Source: Bombyx mori (lineage: Eukaryota; Arthropoda; Insecta; Lepidoptera; Bombycidae). Taken from it: 64,000 nt of DNA. The notes beneath the pieces were generated by a model that worked only from the letters and a program-made list of their open reading frames with translations, did not search any database and was not told the origin of the DNA. Shown in pieces: positions 52,328 through 63,395 of the stretch (the stretch's first letter is position 1; every line of letters begins with the position of its first letter). Made by a program: the position numbers and the translations under genes. The DNA lies in assembly GCF_030269925.1 (NCBI RefSeq), contig NC_085121.1:17501-81500 (forward strand), in the 5' to 3' direction.

Positions 52328-53094
52328 GATTGAAAGAAAGAAAAATATAACAAAAAAAATTGTAGACATTGACATAATAATGATGTATGTATTATATAGT
52401 AGAGATATCCAATACAGTAGTTGGGCGAATTTATTAAAAAGACACGCTAGCTTCTCATCTTTGAATATGTTTGATTGTGGGCGACACCATGCACCAGGGC
52501 AGTTGCACTGTAACCGGATGTAGAGTCCGCGATGCGTTGAGATAAGGCAGGGCCAACATCAGACTTGGCTCAAAGTTCTAGAAAAACAAATATATTTTTT
52601 TCCAGCGCATTTCAAAGAACATTGAAATGCTGTTGTTTCAATGTTCAAGTTGATTGCCTCTGTTATTGTTTGTCTAAACCCAACAAGACTGCGAGGCGAG
52701 GCCCGTCCACGGTTGTGAAGTTTGTGAGTTTTGAAGTGAAACTTTTAGAGCGCGTTGAGAATAAAATTTAAAATGCGACAGATTCCTTACCGCTAGATAG
52801 CGAAGATACAATTTAAGAAAAGCGAGAGAGAAAATAGACAGCGTCTCGCGAACCACTGTTTACGGGCGACAGCCACTAGATGGCTTCTTATTAGTTTCTC
52901 ATTGCTCCTGTAAACGGCAGTAACATATTAACCATCTTATATTTTATTTAGTTTAGCGACATCTATTTGGATTTCATATAAACTACTACATTACAAGGCC
53001 AACGGTGTGAACAGCTTAGTTACTCAAATATTTACTACTGGCGTCCCGCCCTCGCTTCGCATCGGAAACATTAAATTATATTATTGACTAGCTG
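52328..53094. other. Non-coding, no gene seen
   Basis: No convincing ORF or recognised repeat. Confidence 0.4.
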
Positions 53095-53290
53095 ATTCCG
53101 CGATGCTACCCGCGGTTATTGTCGTACCGCGGGTGACGCCGCGGGGCAATGCCTGTCTAAAAAAAGTAGCCCAAATTACTCTTTATATCATCAGCTACCT
53201 ATCTACGAAAGTCCCGCCAGAATCAGTCCAGCCATTCCAGATATTAGCCGGAACAAACAGACAGACAGACAAAAATTGTAAAAAAAATTA
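53095..53290 (+). repeat. Old dispersed repeat with (CAGA)n tail
   Basis: CGCGGTTATTGTCGTACCGCGG and the phrases CAGTCCAGCCATTCCAGATATTAGCC and CAAACAGACAGACAGACAAAAATTGTAAAAAAAATT have the look of a 3' tail of a lepidopteran LINE or SINE. Family not certain. Confidence 0.45.
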
Positions 53291-53384
53291 TTTTGGTTTA
53301 TGTACCGTATATATATTTATACGCATGTAGTAAAAAGCGGTTATTTCATATATCATGTGGCGGTAGCCATCACAGGACACAAGA

Positions 53385-53712
53385 TATTTGACAGATGCCT
53401 GAATCTCGCTTACGACATTTTCAAGATAAAGCGCATATATACAAGTTCCGAACAACAACATTTGGACCGTCGGTCTACCGAACAATATCACCCGCTCGGT
53501 GGAAGATCTTCCTTTCGTCGTTTAAGCCCCGCAAATATCACAAACAGACACTCCAATTTTATTTATATATAAAGATGTTACTTCTTGTAACTTAATATAA
53601 ATTTCATTCCATCCTACCACTATTCACTCTGCACTACCTTTGGTTGACTGGTAGAGAATGCCTTAGGCATTGGCTGCCAATGTAAATTTTACATGAAATA
53701 AATAAATAAATA
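53385..53712 (+). mobile_element. LINE 3' fragment with AAATAAATAAATAA tail
   Basis: Contains CCTGAATCTCGCTTACGACATTTTCAAGATAA and CCGAACAACAACATTTGGACCGTCGGTCTA, both found again near 62893-63000. Ends GCTGCCAATGTAAATTTTACATGAAATAAATAAATAAATAA, a simple-repeat tail typical of some LINEs. Confidence 0.55.
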
Positions 53713-55874
53713 ACATAGGTATTATAAAACTGAAGAGTTTGTTTGTTTGGTTGAACGCGCTGATCTCAGGAACTACTAGTCCGATTTGAAGAATTCTTTC
53801 AGTGTTATATAGCTCGTTTATTGAGTAAAGCTATAGACTATATAACATCACGCTAACACCAATACCAGCGGAGCACTAATATGTTTCAAAATCGGGGAAT
53901 GCTTTTCCTTTTGAGAGCTTCTGTTGCGTGCGCTGCGGAAATGGTTAAAGTTTCGCTAAAATAATACATAATAACTGCGCCGCGGCACAGGCCGGCAGAA
54001 TAACAAGAAATCACTTGAATATAGGCTTTGAAATTTTTACATTTGCCTCGATTTCTCCACGATCCCATCATCAGATCCTAATCCTGCTGATTACAGGACC
54101 ATTCGGAAAGTCTCTACCCTTGCGAACAAAAAAAAAAGAAAAAATAATGATCAGAATCGGTTCAAGCATTTTCGAGAAATCGGTGAACATACACAGATAA
54201 AAAAATGGTGGTCGAATTAATAAACTCCTCTTTTGAAGCCGGTTAAAAAGTATGATTTTAGTACCTTGAATTGAGCTCCTCAACATTCTATTATTCGAAA
54301 ATATTTTCACCCTCTATAAAATAAAATAAAAAAAATTGCTTAAAAGGATAGAATTTAGCGTTATCTCAAAGTAACTATTCCACGCGGAAGAAGTCGCGGA
54401 CAAAAGCTAATTTTAAATAAAAGTACTACACACCGCAAAAGAGGTTTCACTTCTTTCACGTGCACTAAGTTGCACGCGCACCATTTTTTCTGCTTATTGA
54501 AGATCCTGTGAACGAATCCTACTGCGATATATGAAACAACAGTCTCTGCCTCGCGTGTGGAACACTCCACTGTTACGTGGCGAGCAAATGTCGCAGCATC
54601 CTACGGCGTAGCTTGTTGCGCTACAGAATGTAGCCTACGACGTGGCTACTTAGGTATACTTGATGCAATTTCAAATAACTCAAGTAAGAAGAAATAAATA
54701 TGTACTTTAACATATTATTAGGTAAATAGTTATAATTTAATACAAACGTCGTGCGCCCGAGGTCAGTAGAGTAAATGACGTCATCACATATAATATGACG
54801 TGCACAAATCGCAGTGATCAGTCAGTCGGTATCACTCCGCCGCTAACTGTAAGGAAGGCTCTACATACAGAGAGGTCCAGACGCGCGCCGGGTCGTCTCC
54901 GCACACATAATTCGAGATTTAGTCGAAATAATTATGAAAATAATATTTATTATTTACAATGGTTGGGTTGACTGCCTATTTCTGCTGCGAAGGAAGTGTT
55001 CAGTGTAGTTTAAGATGGCCGCATAGGATGGCCGTCACTATTAGGCAACTTAGAGTTTTAGCTCGTGTCACAGGGTGACTGCCGAGCGCGCCTGGTGTGT
55101 TGTAGTATTGGAGTGCTGCTAGGAAATGTCCCGCCCTTCGACCGGAACGATCACTAATTTTTCAGGAAAACAGCCGCGATTACCGACCCTCCGTGTGGCC
55201 TTGCCGCAGTCCTGTCACCAACTATTATGCAAATAAGTGTTCGTCCAGTAGTCGAAAATCGACCAAAATCATCACATCTCAAGACTTATATTTAGTTAAG
55301 GTGGAAAACAAATTACTTTCAAATCTTTGTTGACTCGTTAATACGAAAGCTCGCTAATGTAAGTAAGTACATTGAACATAAATCTGTCGACTGACGGAGC
55401 AGATAAAATGCTAATGGTTGTAACGTAGAGATTAACATTTGCGTGTACGAGTGAGGATAGGAGAGGCACGAGATGAGTCCAGGTCGCGCAGCAACGAACG
55501 CAAGCTTGGAACATCACAAACGATCGTAAAATGGAATACTCCTTTGAGAAAAAATGAGTTTACGTTTTACGACGTTAGGTGATGTCGGATTACGACGCGT
55601 CTAAGTTCATGCTCCGTGGGCAGGTGAGCGGTGCGGGCTGATGAGGCGCCGTCTAGCGGTGCGAGTTCTGAGGCTCACATCTCGAAGGGTTACGCTATTA
55701 CTATTCAATCCGTACAGCAACGCTTTAATATTGTAGTAGTAGTATTCAGCTGACTGCTACAATTTATATTTCGATGTTAAGAGTCAGTAAGTACATCGCC
55801 ACACTAACTCGAGCTGATCATGTCATTATTCCTGTAAGGCAATCCTGACTTCCTGTTAGAGTATTTTTGTGGTC
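53713..55874. other. Non-coding, no gene seen
   Basis: Mixed AT-rich DNA with short GC islands. No ORF with domain features; no clear repeat. Confidence 0.4.
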
Positions 55875-56286
55875 GTCGTGGCCTAAAGGATAAGACGTCC
55901 GGTGTATTCGTATCTAACGATAAATTGGTGTTCTAATCCCGCAGGCGGGTACCAATTTTTCTAATGAAATACGTACTCAACAGTTGTCCACGATTAACTT
56001 CCACGGTTAAGGAATAACATGGTGTAGTAAAAATGAAACCGGCAAAATTATAATTTGCGTAATTACTGGCGCCTGTTTCTGCCGTGAAGCAATAATACGT
56101 GTCGGTTTGAAGGGTGGGGCAGTCGTTGTTGCTTTTCTGAGACCTTGGAACTCACATCTCAGGGTAGGTGGCGGCATTTATGTTGTAGATGTCTATGTGC
56201 TCTGATAATCACTTAACACCAGCTGGGCCGTGAGCTCGTCCACCCTGCCCCACCCTACCCCACCTAAGCAATAAATAAATAAAAAC
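55875..56286 (+). mobile_element. Bm1 SINE, full length but diverged
   Basis: Head GGCCTAAAGGATAAGACGTCCGG, B-box region altered (TTGGTGTTCTAATCCC), a deletion in the middle (~56070), and a (AAAT)n tail. Confidence 0.88.
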
Positions 56287-57343
56287 TGGACAAGTCTACA
56301 GCAAATCCGATGATCCTGTCGCGGCCGGCGGCGCTATGTCCGGCCGCTGCACTGGTACTGCGCACGTCTCGTAAGTTCGGGGTCCCTATGAGACGTGACA
56401 CAAATTATGTAATATGATAAAGCACATCTCGAAGGTAAAACGCGAGTGATGGATGTCGCACGCATCCTCCCGGACTTGTCCCTCATCCCTCTCGTATTGA
56501 GCTCGTGTAATAAATCGTCACTCACTCCTGCAGATCGGAGCACACGGGAGGACTCTTGTCCAATGAGCTAAATATTCTTTAACGAAACTGAGTACTGCGG
56601 TTTGATCGTAGAGCACCAGCATTCTGTCTGTCTGTCTGTCTATCTGTTGGACGAGTGCCACCCGGCGACCCGTCCCCTGCGCACAGCGGCAGCACGCGCC
56701 TCCCGGAGCGGTCCGTCGGCCGCGACTGCTAGTTATGGAGCCAGTGATGCGAAGAACTGTTATAATTGAATTTTCCGGTTTCAAAACAAACAAACAAACC
56801 CTATCAGTGATTACGCCAATTTGTATATTTTATGAGTTTGATTTATAGCAAGTTGATGAAGAAGTATTTCATAGAAGTAACTCACAGACACGTGTTGGGC
56901 ATGAACTCGCATTTACTTAAAATCGTAACGGAGGGACGAACGGTGGCGCAGTAGCTGGAAGGGACAGGCGACACGCACGTGCTGGGGAACGCGCGGTACG
57001 TCTCGTGTGATGCCTTTCGATTCTCAATATAAAATTAAGTCTGCCGACTCACTCGCAGTAGTCGACAGTAGAAAGCATTCATTAAATTGACTTGAGTGTT
57101 TATTGTGGTATGTGTCCAGCCACGCTCGCATAGCGCGGGGTAGATTTAATAAATACGAACAACGCGGGCCATAAAACACGAGAGCCGTTACGCGAGTGTG
57201 GGCCACGGACGCGCCTGCTCTTAATGGACGATGGAAACGACGTTTTATCGTCAAATACTCAAATATTTGTTTCGTATGAACAGCTTCACGTCCTAACCCC
57301 TTTGACACGGACATCTTTCTAAGGGTAAATCTCACTAAATATT
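56287..57343. other. Non-coding, no gene seen
   Basis: Includes a CTGT microsatellite near 56628. No supported coding region. Confidence 0.4.
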
Positions 57344-57348
57344 GACTT

Positions 57349-57417
57349 TGTTGTGTATTGAAACTTCAGAGTACCGTTGACAACTGTTTATTAATTACTG
57401 TCAATATACCCTCAACA
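57349..57417 (-). repeat. mag-like 3' LTR (69 bp)
   Basis: Identical to 61634-61702. In element sense it starts TG, ends CA, and contains both TATATT and AATAAA within 69 bp. Confidence 0.93.
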
Positions 57418-57469
57418 TCTTCCCCTTTTACAATATAAGTGTGTTACAAGATAAACATAAAATCAGAGG

Positions 57470-58849
57470 TTAATTATTATTAATTGCATTCTGCTTAGTT
57501 CTACTACGAGTAGTAGGCGGATAAATATGAGGTGATGAAGGTGATGACAAAGTACTCGGTTCGTACACTGAACCATCCTCATCCACACTCATCTCATATT
57601 CTCCCCCACTTGACTCGTCTGATACGATCACTATTGTGCCGCGCCGATCATTCTTCAGCTTTTCCACAACATTAGGTTTCTCATCAGGCATATTTTTAAT
57701 TAAATGTCGGCGATTACGTCGATATATACCTAATTTGTTTTTTACAATGTATGAACGCGGTGCAGATGCCTTGCCTACGACAGTGCCGCGCATTCGTTCA
57801 TTATTATGTTCTAACATAATTACATCATCGCCGACACTTAGCTCCGGCTGCGCTTTACAATGTTGGTCATAATACATTTTACTTTTTAATTGTTTTTCTA
57901 TTATTGTTTTATGCTGTTGCTGATCATTACAATTATAACGTTTTAACAAATCTGGATGAACTGGTAATCTACAATTTAATCTCCGTCCCATTAACAGTTG
58001 TGCGGGAGAATTCAAATTTTCTCGCGGCGTGTTATTATAGCTCAATAGATTCAAATAAAAATCTGTTCTACTGTCTATTGATTTTTTTAACATTTTCTTT
58101 ATAGTTTGTACTGACCTCTCACTCTTGCCGTTTGATTGTGCGTAATACGGTGATGAAGTAATATGATTGAAGCACCACTCTTCTGCGAACTTTTTAAAAT
58201 TTCGAGAAGAATATTGGGGACCGTTATCGCTAACAACCGTTTCCGGAATGCCATAGCGAGCAAAGTTCTGTTTTAATTCTTTTATAACAGAGTTTGACGA
58301 CGTATCTCTTAACTGTGAGACTTCAATAAATCCCGAATAGTAATCCACTAAAATCAAGTAATGTTTTTTTCCGTACTCGAATAGATCGGTACCAACTTTG
58401 TTCCATGGCAGTTTCGGAACAGTTATCGGAATCATGGGCTCTTTACTTGGTTTATTTGAATTCTCCTGACAAACCTTACATTTTTTAATATATGATTCTA
58501 TGTCATTCGATATACCCGGCCAGAACAGTACCTCACGTGCGCGTCTTTTACAACGATCTATCCCTAGGTGGCCGTCATGAATTATTTTTAACATTTGAGT
58601 TTTAAGCGAGTTAGGTATCAATACCTGTTTATCTTTAAAAATTACTCCGTCAACAGAGTACAGCTCGTCTCTCATGGACCAAAAATACTTTAAATCACTA
58701 TCAACATTATATTTATGAACGGGCCAACCTTCATTAATGTAAACTAACAAACGTTTCAAATACTCATCTTTACTAGTTTCTTTCTTAACTAATGTCAGTT
58801 TGCTTTGAGACATCGGTACATTGTTAATTACCATTTTCAATTGGTTCAA
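57470..58849 (-). CDS. mag-like integrase (frameshifted from gag-pol)
   Basis: 459 codons from a non-ATG (TTG) first codon; the true frame continues from ~58905, so it is the displaced half of pol. HHCC zinc region (HDGHLGIDRCKRRAREVLFW and CKVCQ), then the DDE core: GTDLFEYGKKHYLILVDYY, VSDNGPQYSS, and SNGKSERSVQTIKK with the catalytic Glu. The tail has a GPY/F-like region (GTVVGKASAPRSYIVKNKLG). No internal stop. Confidence 0.9.
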   Translation of the reverse strand: MNQLKMVINNVPMSQSKLTLVKKETSKDEYLKRLLVYINEGWPVHKYNVDSDLKYFWSMRDELYSVDGVIFKDKQVLIPNSLKTQMLKIIHDGHLGIDRCKRRAREVLFWPGISNDIESYIKKCKVCQENSNKPSKEPMIPITVPKLPWNKVGTDLFEYGKKHYLILVDYYSGFIEVSQLRDTSSNSVIKELKQNFARYGIPETVVSDNGPQYSSRNFKKFAEEWCFNHITSSPYYAQSNGKSERSVQTIKKMLKKSIDSRTDFYLNLLSYNNTPRENLNSPAQLLMGRRLNCRLPVHPDLLKRYNCNDQQQHKTIIEKQLKSKMYYDQHCKAQPELSVGDDVIMLEHNNERMRGTVVGKASAPRSYIVKNKLGIYRRNRRHLIKNMPDEKPNVVEKLKNDRRGTIVIVSDESSGGEYEMSVDEDGSVYEPSTLSSPSSPHIYPPTTRSRTKQNAINNN

Positions 58850-61527
58850 TACTGCCTTACTAATTTTATCGTCATATAAATCCGGAAGAGGCGCACGTGA
58901 TAACGTGTCGGGTTATACATATACTTCCCCGGTTTATAAGTAATTTTCAGATCGTACCCTTGTAATTTTAACATCATACGCTGCAAGCGTGCTGGGACTG
59001 AATTGAGCGGCTTTTTAAAAATACTTTCAAGAGGTTTATGGTCAGTTTCTATGACTATATACCTTTTTCCATAAATGTACTGGTGAAATTTTTCACAAGC
59101 AAAGACAATAGCTAACATTTCTTTTTCAATCTGAGCGTATCTCTGTTGTGTGTCGGTGAGTGTGCGCGACGCGTACTCGACCGGGCGGCCGCGCTGCATC
59201 AGCACCGCGCCAATTGCGACGCTGCTCGCGTCCACCGACAACAATACCTCACTGCCTACGTCAAACAACGATAATACCGGAGCCTCGCATATCAGTTTCT
59301 TTAATTTATCAAAGGCGTTTTTGTGACCTATTTCCCAACACCACTCGACATCTTTTTTCAATAATCTAGTCAATGGAAATATGTGTTGCGAGTAGTTAGG
59401 TATAAACTTTGATAAATAATTAATTGCACCCAAGAACCTTTCTAAACTTTTACAATCCGTAGGTTCCGGCATATTGATTACAGCCCGCACTTTTTCCGTA
59501 TCTACTTTCATTCCGTCTTTATTAAAAATATGTCCCAAATATGTCACCTCATCGACACAAATGCGACACTTATCTTTGTTAAACTTTAAATTAATATCTC
59601 GCGCTTTTTGAAATAACGCATTTAGTCTTACATCATGTTCTCGCCTAGTGGACCCCCAGACAATAATATCATCAATAAACGACTCAACACCGTCTAAACC
59701 TTCTAACAATTGTTTTAATTTAGCGTGGAATACCTCCGGTGCGCAGTTCAGTCCGAACGGTAATCTTAGATATTGATATCGCCCAAACGGCGTAATAAAT
59801 GTGCATAAATCGGCACTCTCCTTATCTAGCTTTACGGACCAAAATCCTGAATTGGCGTCCAATACCGAAAAATATTTAGCCCCATTCAATTTGGTAGCCA
59901 ACTCATTTATGGTGGGTAGTTGAAAATGAGCACGTTGAATCGCCTTATTGAGAGGCCTCGGGTCTAGGCATATGCGCATTTTACCATTTGTCTTGGCCAC
60001 TACTACTAACGAGTTGACCCAAGGTGTCGGATGAGTCACCTTCCTAATCACACCTAACTCTGTCATCCTATCGAGTTCGTCCTTCAAGTTATCACGAAGG
60101 CTTAACGGTACTTTCCGCGGAGCGCACACCACCGGCGTCACATCCCTATCTACCGTTATATGATATTCCCCCGGTAAACAACCTAACCCAGTGAACAAAT
60201 CACTATTTTTAGAGAAATTTATATCGTGAATTCTTTTTATTAACCCTAATAATAAGCACGCCTGCAGTCCCAGTACACTTTGACAATCAATATCAGCTAT
60301 CGCAAACTTAAGATCATATTGAACATTTTTATACCACCATTTAATGTTACAAATTCCCTTAATAGGAATGAAATCGCCACTGTAAGATTGCAGTTTAACC
60401 TTATGATTTACAACAATGTTATTAGGGTTATTGCCTAACTGCACAAATCGCTTAAAAGATAAGACATTGATATCTGCACCCGAGTCTAGTTTAAAATTTT
60501 CCGAGCCCCATTCTCCTCGGAGGACCTCAAACCAATCCTGCGACACCGAGTCGATTTTGGAACCATCAATTAAAGTAGATATATAAAACGACTCCCAGTC
60601 ATCGTCCAGTTCCGGCTCGTATTTATTTTCGTCCTCTAGAACACCGATATCATATAACTTTTTTACACCTTTATGTACTTGACACATTCTTGCAAAATGA
60701 CCATAATTTTGACACACATAACACTGCACTGAGACCGCAGGACAGTCAGCCCAACTAACACACGGACCTCCGCACCTGAGACAAGTACTGGACGCAGATG
60801 AACTGGAAAGAGGCGGCGGGCGCCCCGCGCCATCCGGGACCGCACGCAGCCGGTGACCGCCGCGGCCGCCGCGAGCTGCTCGCGCGCCGCCGGCTCGGCC
60901 CCGCGCCGCACGTGGCCCAGCACCACCCCGCGCGCCCACAGCGTCCACGCGCACCGGCTCCGCGCTCGCTCCGCGCGACTCCTGCAATACGCGACTGCTG
61001 TCCGCCGATACCTCGTCGACTTGGCATATTTTAATAGCTTTGTCCATCGTCAAGTCGTCCGTTCTCAGTAAACGATCGCGAACTATCGTATTTTTTACGC
61101 CGCATACGATCCGATCGCGAATGAATTCGTCTTCTAAGGTTTTAAATTCACAGGTTTTGCTCAGCAGTTTCAAAGCCGTCACATACTGATCTATGGATTC
61201 GCCGCCTTCCTGGTTTCTCATGTAGAAATTATATCTCGCCAACGTAACATTTGGTTTGACGCCGAAGTATTCGTCGAATTTTTTTAACAAAACCGTTACG
61301 TCATCTTTTTCAGTGTCATTTGAAAACTTAAACGTCTCGTACACATCGAAACCTTCCGTTCCAATTAAATTGATGAGCAAGCTGGCTTGCACACTGCCTT
61401 CTTCTTTATGCACCCCTGATGCTTTCAAAAATACATGAAATTGTTTCCTCCAACGCTTCCATGCGTCAGCCCGGCTGACGGAGTTGCCTTCCAGACTCAA
61501 TTCTGACGGTGGTCGGGCGTGTTCCAT
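58846..61527 (-). CDS. mag-like gag-protease-RT-RNase H
   Basis: Start chosen at the Met at 61527 (MEHARPPSELSLEG); an in-frame Met at 61581 is possible. Gag about 1-300 with a capsid-like helical region, then an Arg/Gly/Ala-rich stretch (~195-245) in unusually GC-rich DNA, and zinc knuckles (CLRCGGPCVSWADC, then CYVCQNYGHFARMC). Protease NFKLDSGADINVLS near 349. RT has RICLDPRPLNKA, FSVLDANSGFWSV, LPFGLNCAPEVF and catalytic FIDDIIVWG near 617. RNase H has LLSVDASSVAIGAVL near 764 and IETDHKPLESI. The frame is lost at about 58905, just after RNase H, and the ORF ends ~20 codons later in meaningless sequence. Confidence 0.9.
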   Translation of the reverse strand: MEHARPPSELSLEGNSVSRADAWKRWRKQFHVFLKASGVHKEEGSVQASLLINLIGTEGFDVYETFKFSNDTEKDDVTVLLKKFDEYFGVKPNVTLARYNFYMRNQEGGESIDQYVTALKLLSKTCEFKTLEDEFIRDRIVCGVKNTIVRDRLLRTDDLTMDKAIKICQVDEVSADSSRVLQESRGASAEPVRVDAVGARGGAGPRAARGRAGGARAARGGRGGHRLRAVPDGAGRPPPLSSSSASSTCLRCGGPCVSWADCPAVSVQCYVCQNYGHFARMCQVHKGVKKLYDIGVLEDENKYEPELDDDWESFYISTLIDGSKIDSVSQDWFEVLRGEWGSENFKLDSGADINVLSFKRFVQLGNNPNNIVVNHKVKLQSYSGDFIPIKGICNIKWWYKNVQYDLKFAIADIDCQSVLGLQACLLLGLIKRIHDINFSKNSDLFTGLGCLPGEYHITVDRDVTPVVCAPRKVPLSLRDNLKDELDRMTELGVIRKVTHPTPWVNSLVVVAKTNGKMRICLDPRPLNKAIQRAHFQLPTINELATKLNGAKYFSVLDANSGFWSVKLDKESADLCTFITPFGRYQYLRLPFGLNCAPEVFHAKLKQLLEGLDGVESFIDDIIVWGSTRREHDVRLNALFQKARDINLKFNKDKCRICVDEVTYLGHIFNKDGMKVDTEKVRAVINMPEPTDCKSLERFLGAINYLSKFIPNYSQHIFPLTRLLKKDVEWCWEIGHKNAFDKLKKLICEAPVLSLFDVGSEVLLSVDASSVAIGAVLMQRGRPVEYASRTLTDTQQRYAQIEKEMLAIVFACEKFHQYIYGKRYIVIETDHKPLESIFKKPLNSVPARLQRMMLKLQGYDLKITYKPGKYMYNPTRYHVRLFRIYMTIKLVRQY

Positions 61528-61633
61528 TACGAAAAAACAAAATTCGTATTTATTACGACACTTAAACGCGAAATAATGCACTTAAATATTATTTTAAACA
61601 GTTTTTACGATTAAAAAATCACCGCTGTCACCA

Positions 61634-61702
61634 TGTTGTGTATTGAAACTTCAGAGTACCGTTGACAACTGTTTATTAATTACTGTCAATATACCCTCAA
61701 CA
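61634..61702 (-). repeat. mag-like 5' LTR (69 bp)
   Basis: Identical partner of 57349-57417, followed by GACTT. Confidence 0.93.
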
Positions 61703-61707
61703 GACTT

Positions 61708-62045
61708 AAGAATAACGAATGAAAAGCAGTACGTAATTCTAAGGCACGTCACTAACGGTACCCCGTACTGTTATGTACATGCCTTGTTCCGGCGCGTCAA
61801 CTATTGCTGTTTAATACTGATTCGATTCAGCACTGAGTTGCCATGCTCGTACAAAACTGTATAATTTAATGAAAGTACGGCACACAGAATGATAATGATG
61901 ACGGCCCGCGGCCACAGTCATTGGTGATCATCTTACGAGATGCAAAGATGCAATCTCCGACAAGTCGCAGGGGAGCTCGCCTAGACCAGAGAGCGTTCGC
62001 TGAAATATTGAATAAACTCGTAATGACCGCGAAAATGGCGACAGA
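61708..62045. other. Non-coding, nothing recognised
   Basis: No supported ORF; flank of the mag-like insertion. Confidence 0.4.
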
Positions 62046-62176
62046 GAAATAGGCGGGGTGGTGGTACCTACCCGTGCGTCCTACCACCAGTTCAAAACCA
62101 GTCCTTCACCGTGGTAGTCATCATGAACATTTGTTAAGTACGTATTTCATTAGAAAAATTGGTACCCACCTGCGGG
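62046..62176 (-). mobile_element. Bm1 remnant with internal deletion
   Basis: Reverse body (GGCGGGGTGGTGGTACCTACCCG, CCTACCACCAG) joins directly to the region before the head (CCTTCACCGTGG, AAAAATTGGTACCCACCTGCGGG); the middle and the head proper are missing. Confidence 0.75.
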
Positions 62177-62794
62177 GTGTGACACCCCGGTCATTGATAG
62201 CCACCCAGCACACGTGGCGTGTCTCTCATTTATGCAGGTGCTCTTAAAGTTGTCAAGGCGTCGGCGCTAGTACCCAGATATCAGAGGGAGACATTGAAAC
62301 TTGAGATTTTATAATTTAAATCTTTAAATTTTCATTGTTATTTGAAATATATTATGTGTATTGTGCTAAGTAAAAAAAGTATTTGAATTATAGAATATTC
62401 TACATTATTACTTGCAATTGACATTTAAACATATAGGAGTAATAATACATTACTTACAATATTAAGTGCTGGAAAGAAAACAGAAACACGTATTTTTGTT
62501 ACAATAAAAGAAAATAAATTAGGCACATTACAATTAAATCTCCTCAGAGTGACCTCAAGCCACTTTAATTTTATCTGTATTCAAATAAGAACGAGGACTA
62601 ACGTTCCAGATGAAATAACAGCGCTCCATCGTGTGAAGTGGGACTCCGACATCGGGGGAGGGGAGGGGGGTTGGGGGGTCACTGGCGGACTAGCGAGGCG
62701 CGACTACACTTTATGTGTTATCGATGTTGTATTTCCTAGTTCTTATAACAATGAGTAAATTGTGACCGCGATGTATGTGGGAATTGACGGTCTG
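62177..62794. other. Non-coding, includes the G-rich tract
   Basis: AT-rich DNA apart from the tract at 62654-62678. No gene. Confidence 0.4.
62654..62678 (+). other. G-quadruplex-like tract
   Basis: G5-A-G4-A-G6-TT-G6: four G runs of at least four with 1-2-nt loops. A textbook intramolecular G-quadruplex candidate on the + strand. Confidence 0.7.
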
Positions 62795-62885
62795 CCTAAT
62801 ATCTATTGGGGCCAGACCGCGGGCCCAAGGATGTTTTAGAGTCCTTGCACTCTCTCACCCGACGTCCGACCTCCGCCCGGGACAG
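62795..62885 (-). repeat. Dispersed repeat, pair with 39190-39335
   Basis: Inverse copy: GGGCCAGACCGCGGGCCCAAGGATGTTTTAGAG, then TCACCCGACGTCCGACCTCCGCCCGGG. Confidence 0.6.
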
Positions 62886-62889
62886 AGAG

Positions 62890-63010
62890 ATGACTGAATC
62901 TCGCTAACAATATTTTCAAGATAAGATTGCATGTACATACATACATACATAGGTATGTATATAAGCTCCGAACAACAACATTCCGACGGTCGGTCTATAT
63001 TCGTTGTGTG
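62890..63010 (+). repeat. Fragment related to 53385-53712
   Basis: CTGAATCTCGCTAACAATATTTTCAAGATAA and CCGAACAACAACATTCCGACGGTCGGTCTA correspond to the LINE fragment at 53385, with a (CATA)n insertion. Confidence 0.55.
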
Positions 63011-63362
63011 TAGTCACCAATGAACTGGATTCGTTTAGTGAAGTTGACACGCGCAATTTTGGATAATTAAAACTACTTTTACGGCTTCATTTTGCATATT
63101 TTTAGTGTAATTGTTTTATTCCTGAAGTCATTGTGAGCTACAAGATAAGACAGACGCCCGTTGTATTCCTATCGCCCGATGCGTCTGTGCCGGTGTATTG
63201 TACAACTGAGACCTGGAATTCATGTCTCAAGATGCGTGGCAACATTCACATTGTTAATGTCTATTTTTTATTTTATATATTGCATAGGCCGGTGAAGGAG
63301 CATCGCTGCGGGAGCGCCGCCAGCCGACTCGGGCCGTGAGGCTGAAGCACGCAATGGATTGA

Positions 63363-63363
<1 letters not shown>
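63011..63363. other. Non-coding, nothing recognised
   Basis: No supported gene; adjoins the next L1Bm copy. A degraded Bm1-like phrase is possible near 63200-63270. Confidence 0.35.

Positions 63364-63395
<32 letters not shown>

Larger units (their letters stand above)
57349..61702 (-). mobile_element. mag-like Ty3/gypsy LTR retrotransposon
   Basis: 4354 bp with identical 69-bp LTRs and 5-bp target duplication GACTT (57344-57348 and 61703-61707). On the minus strand, TGGTGACAGCGGTG abuts the 5' LTR as primer site, and AAAAGGGGAAGA abuts the 3' LTR as polypurine tract. Domain order protease-RT-RNase H-integrase is that of Ty3/gypsy. Very short LTRs are a known trait of the silkworm mag element (77 bp), supporting this lineage. 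No env-like ORF. Confidence 0.92.
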
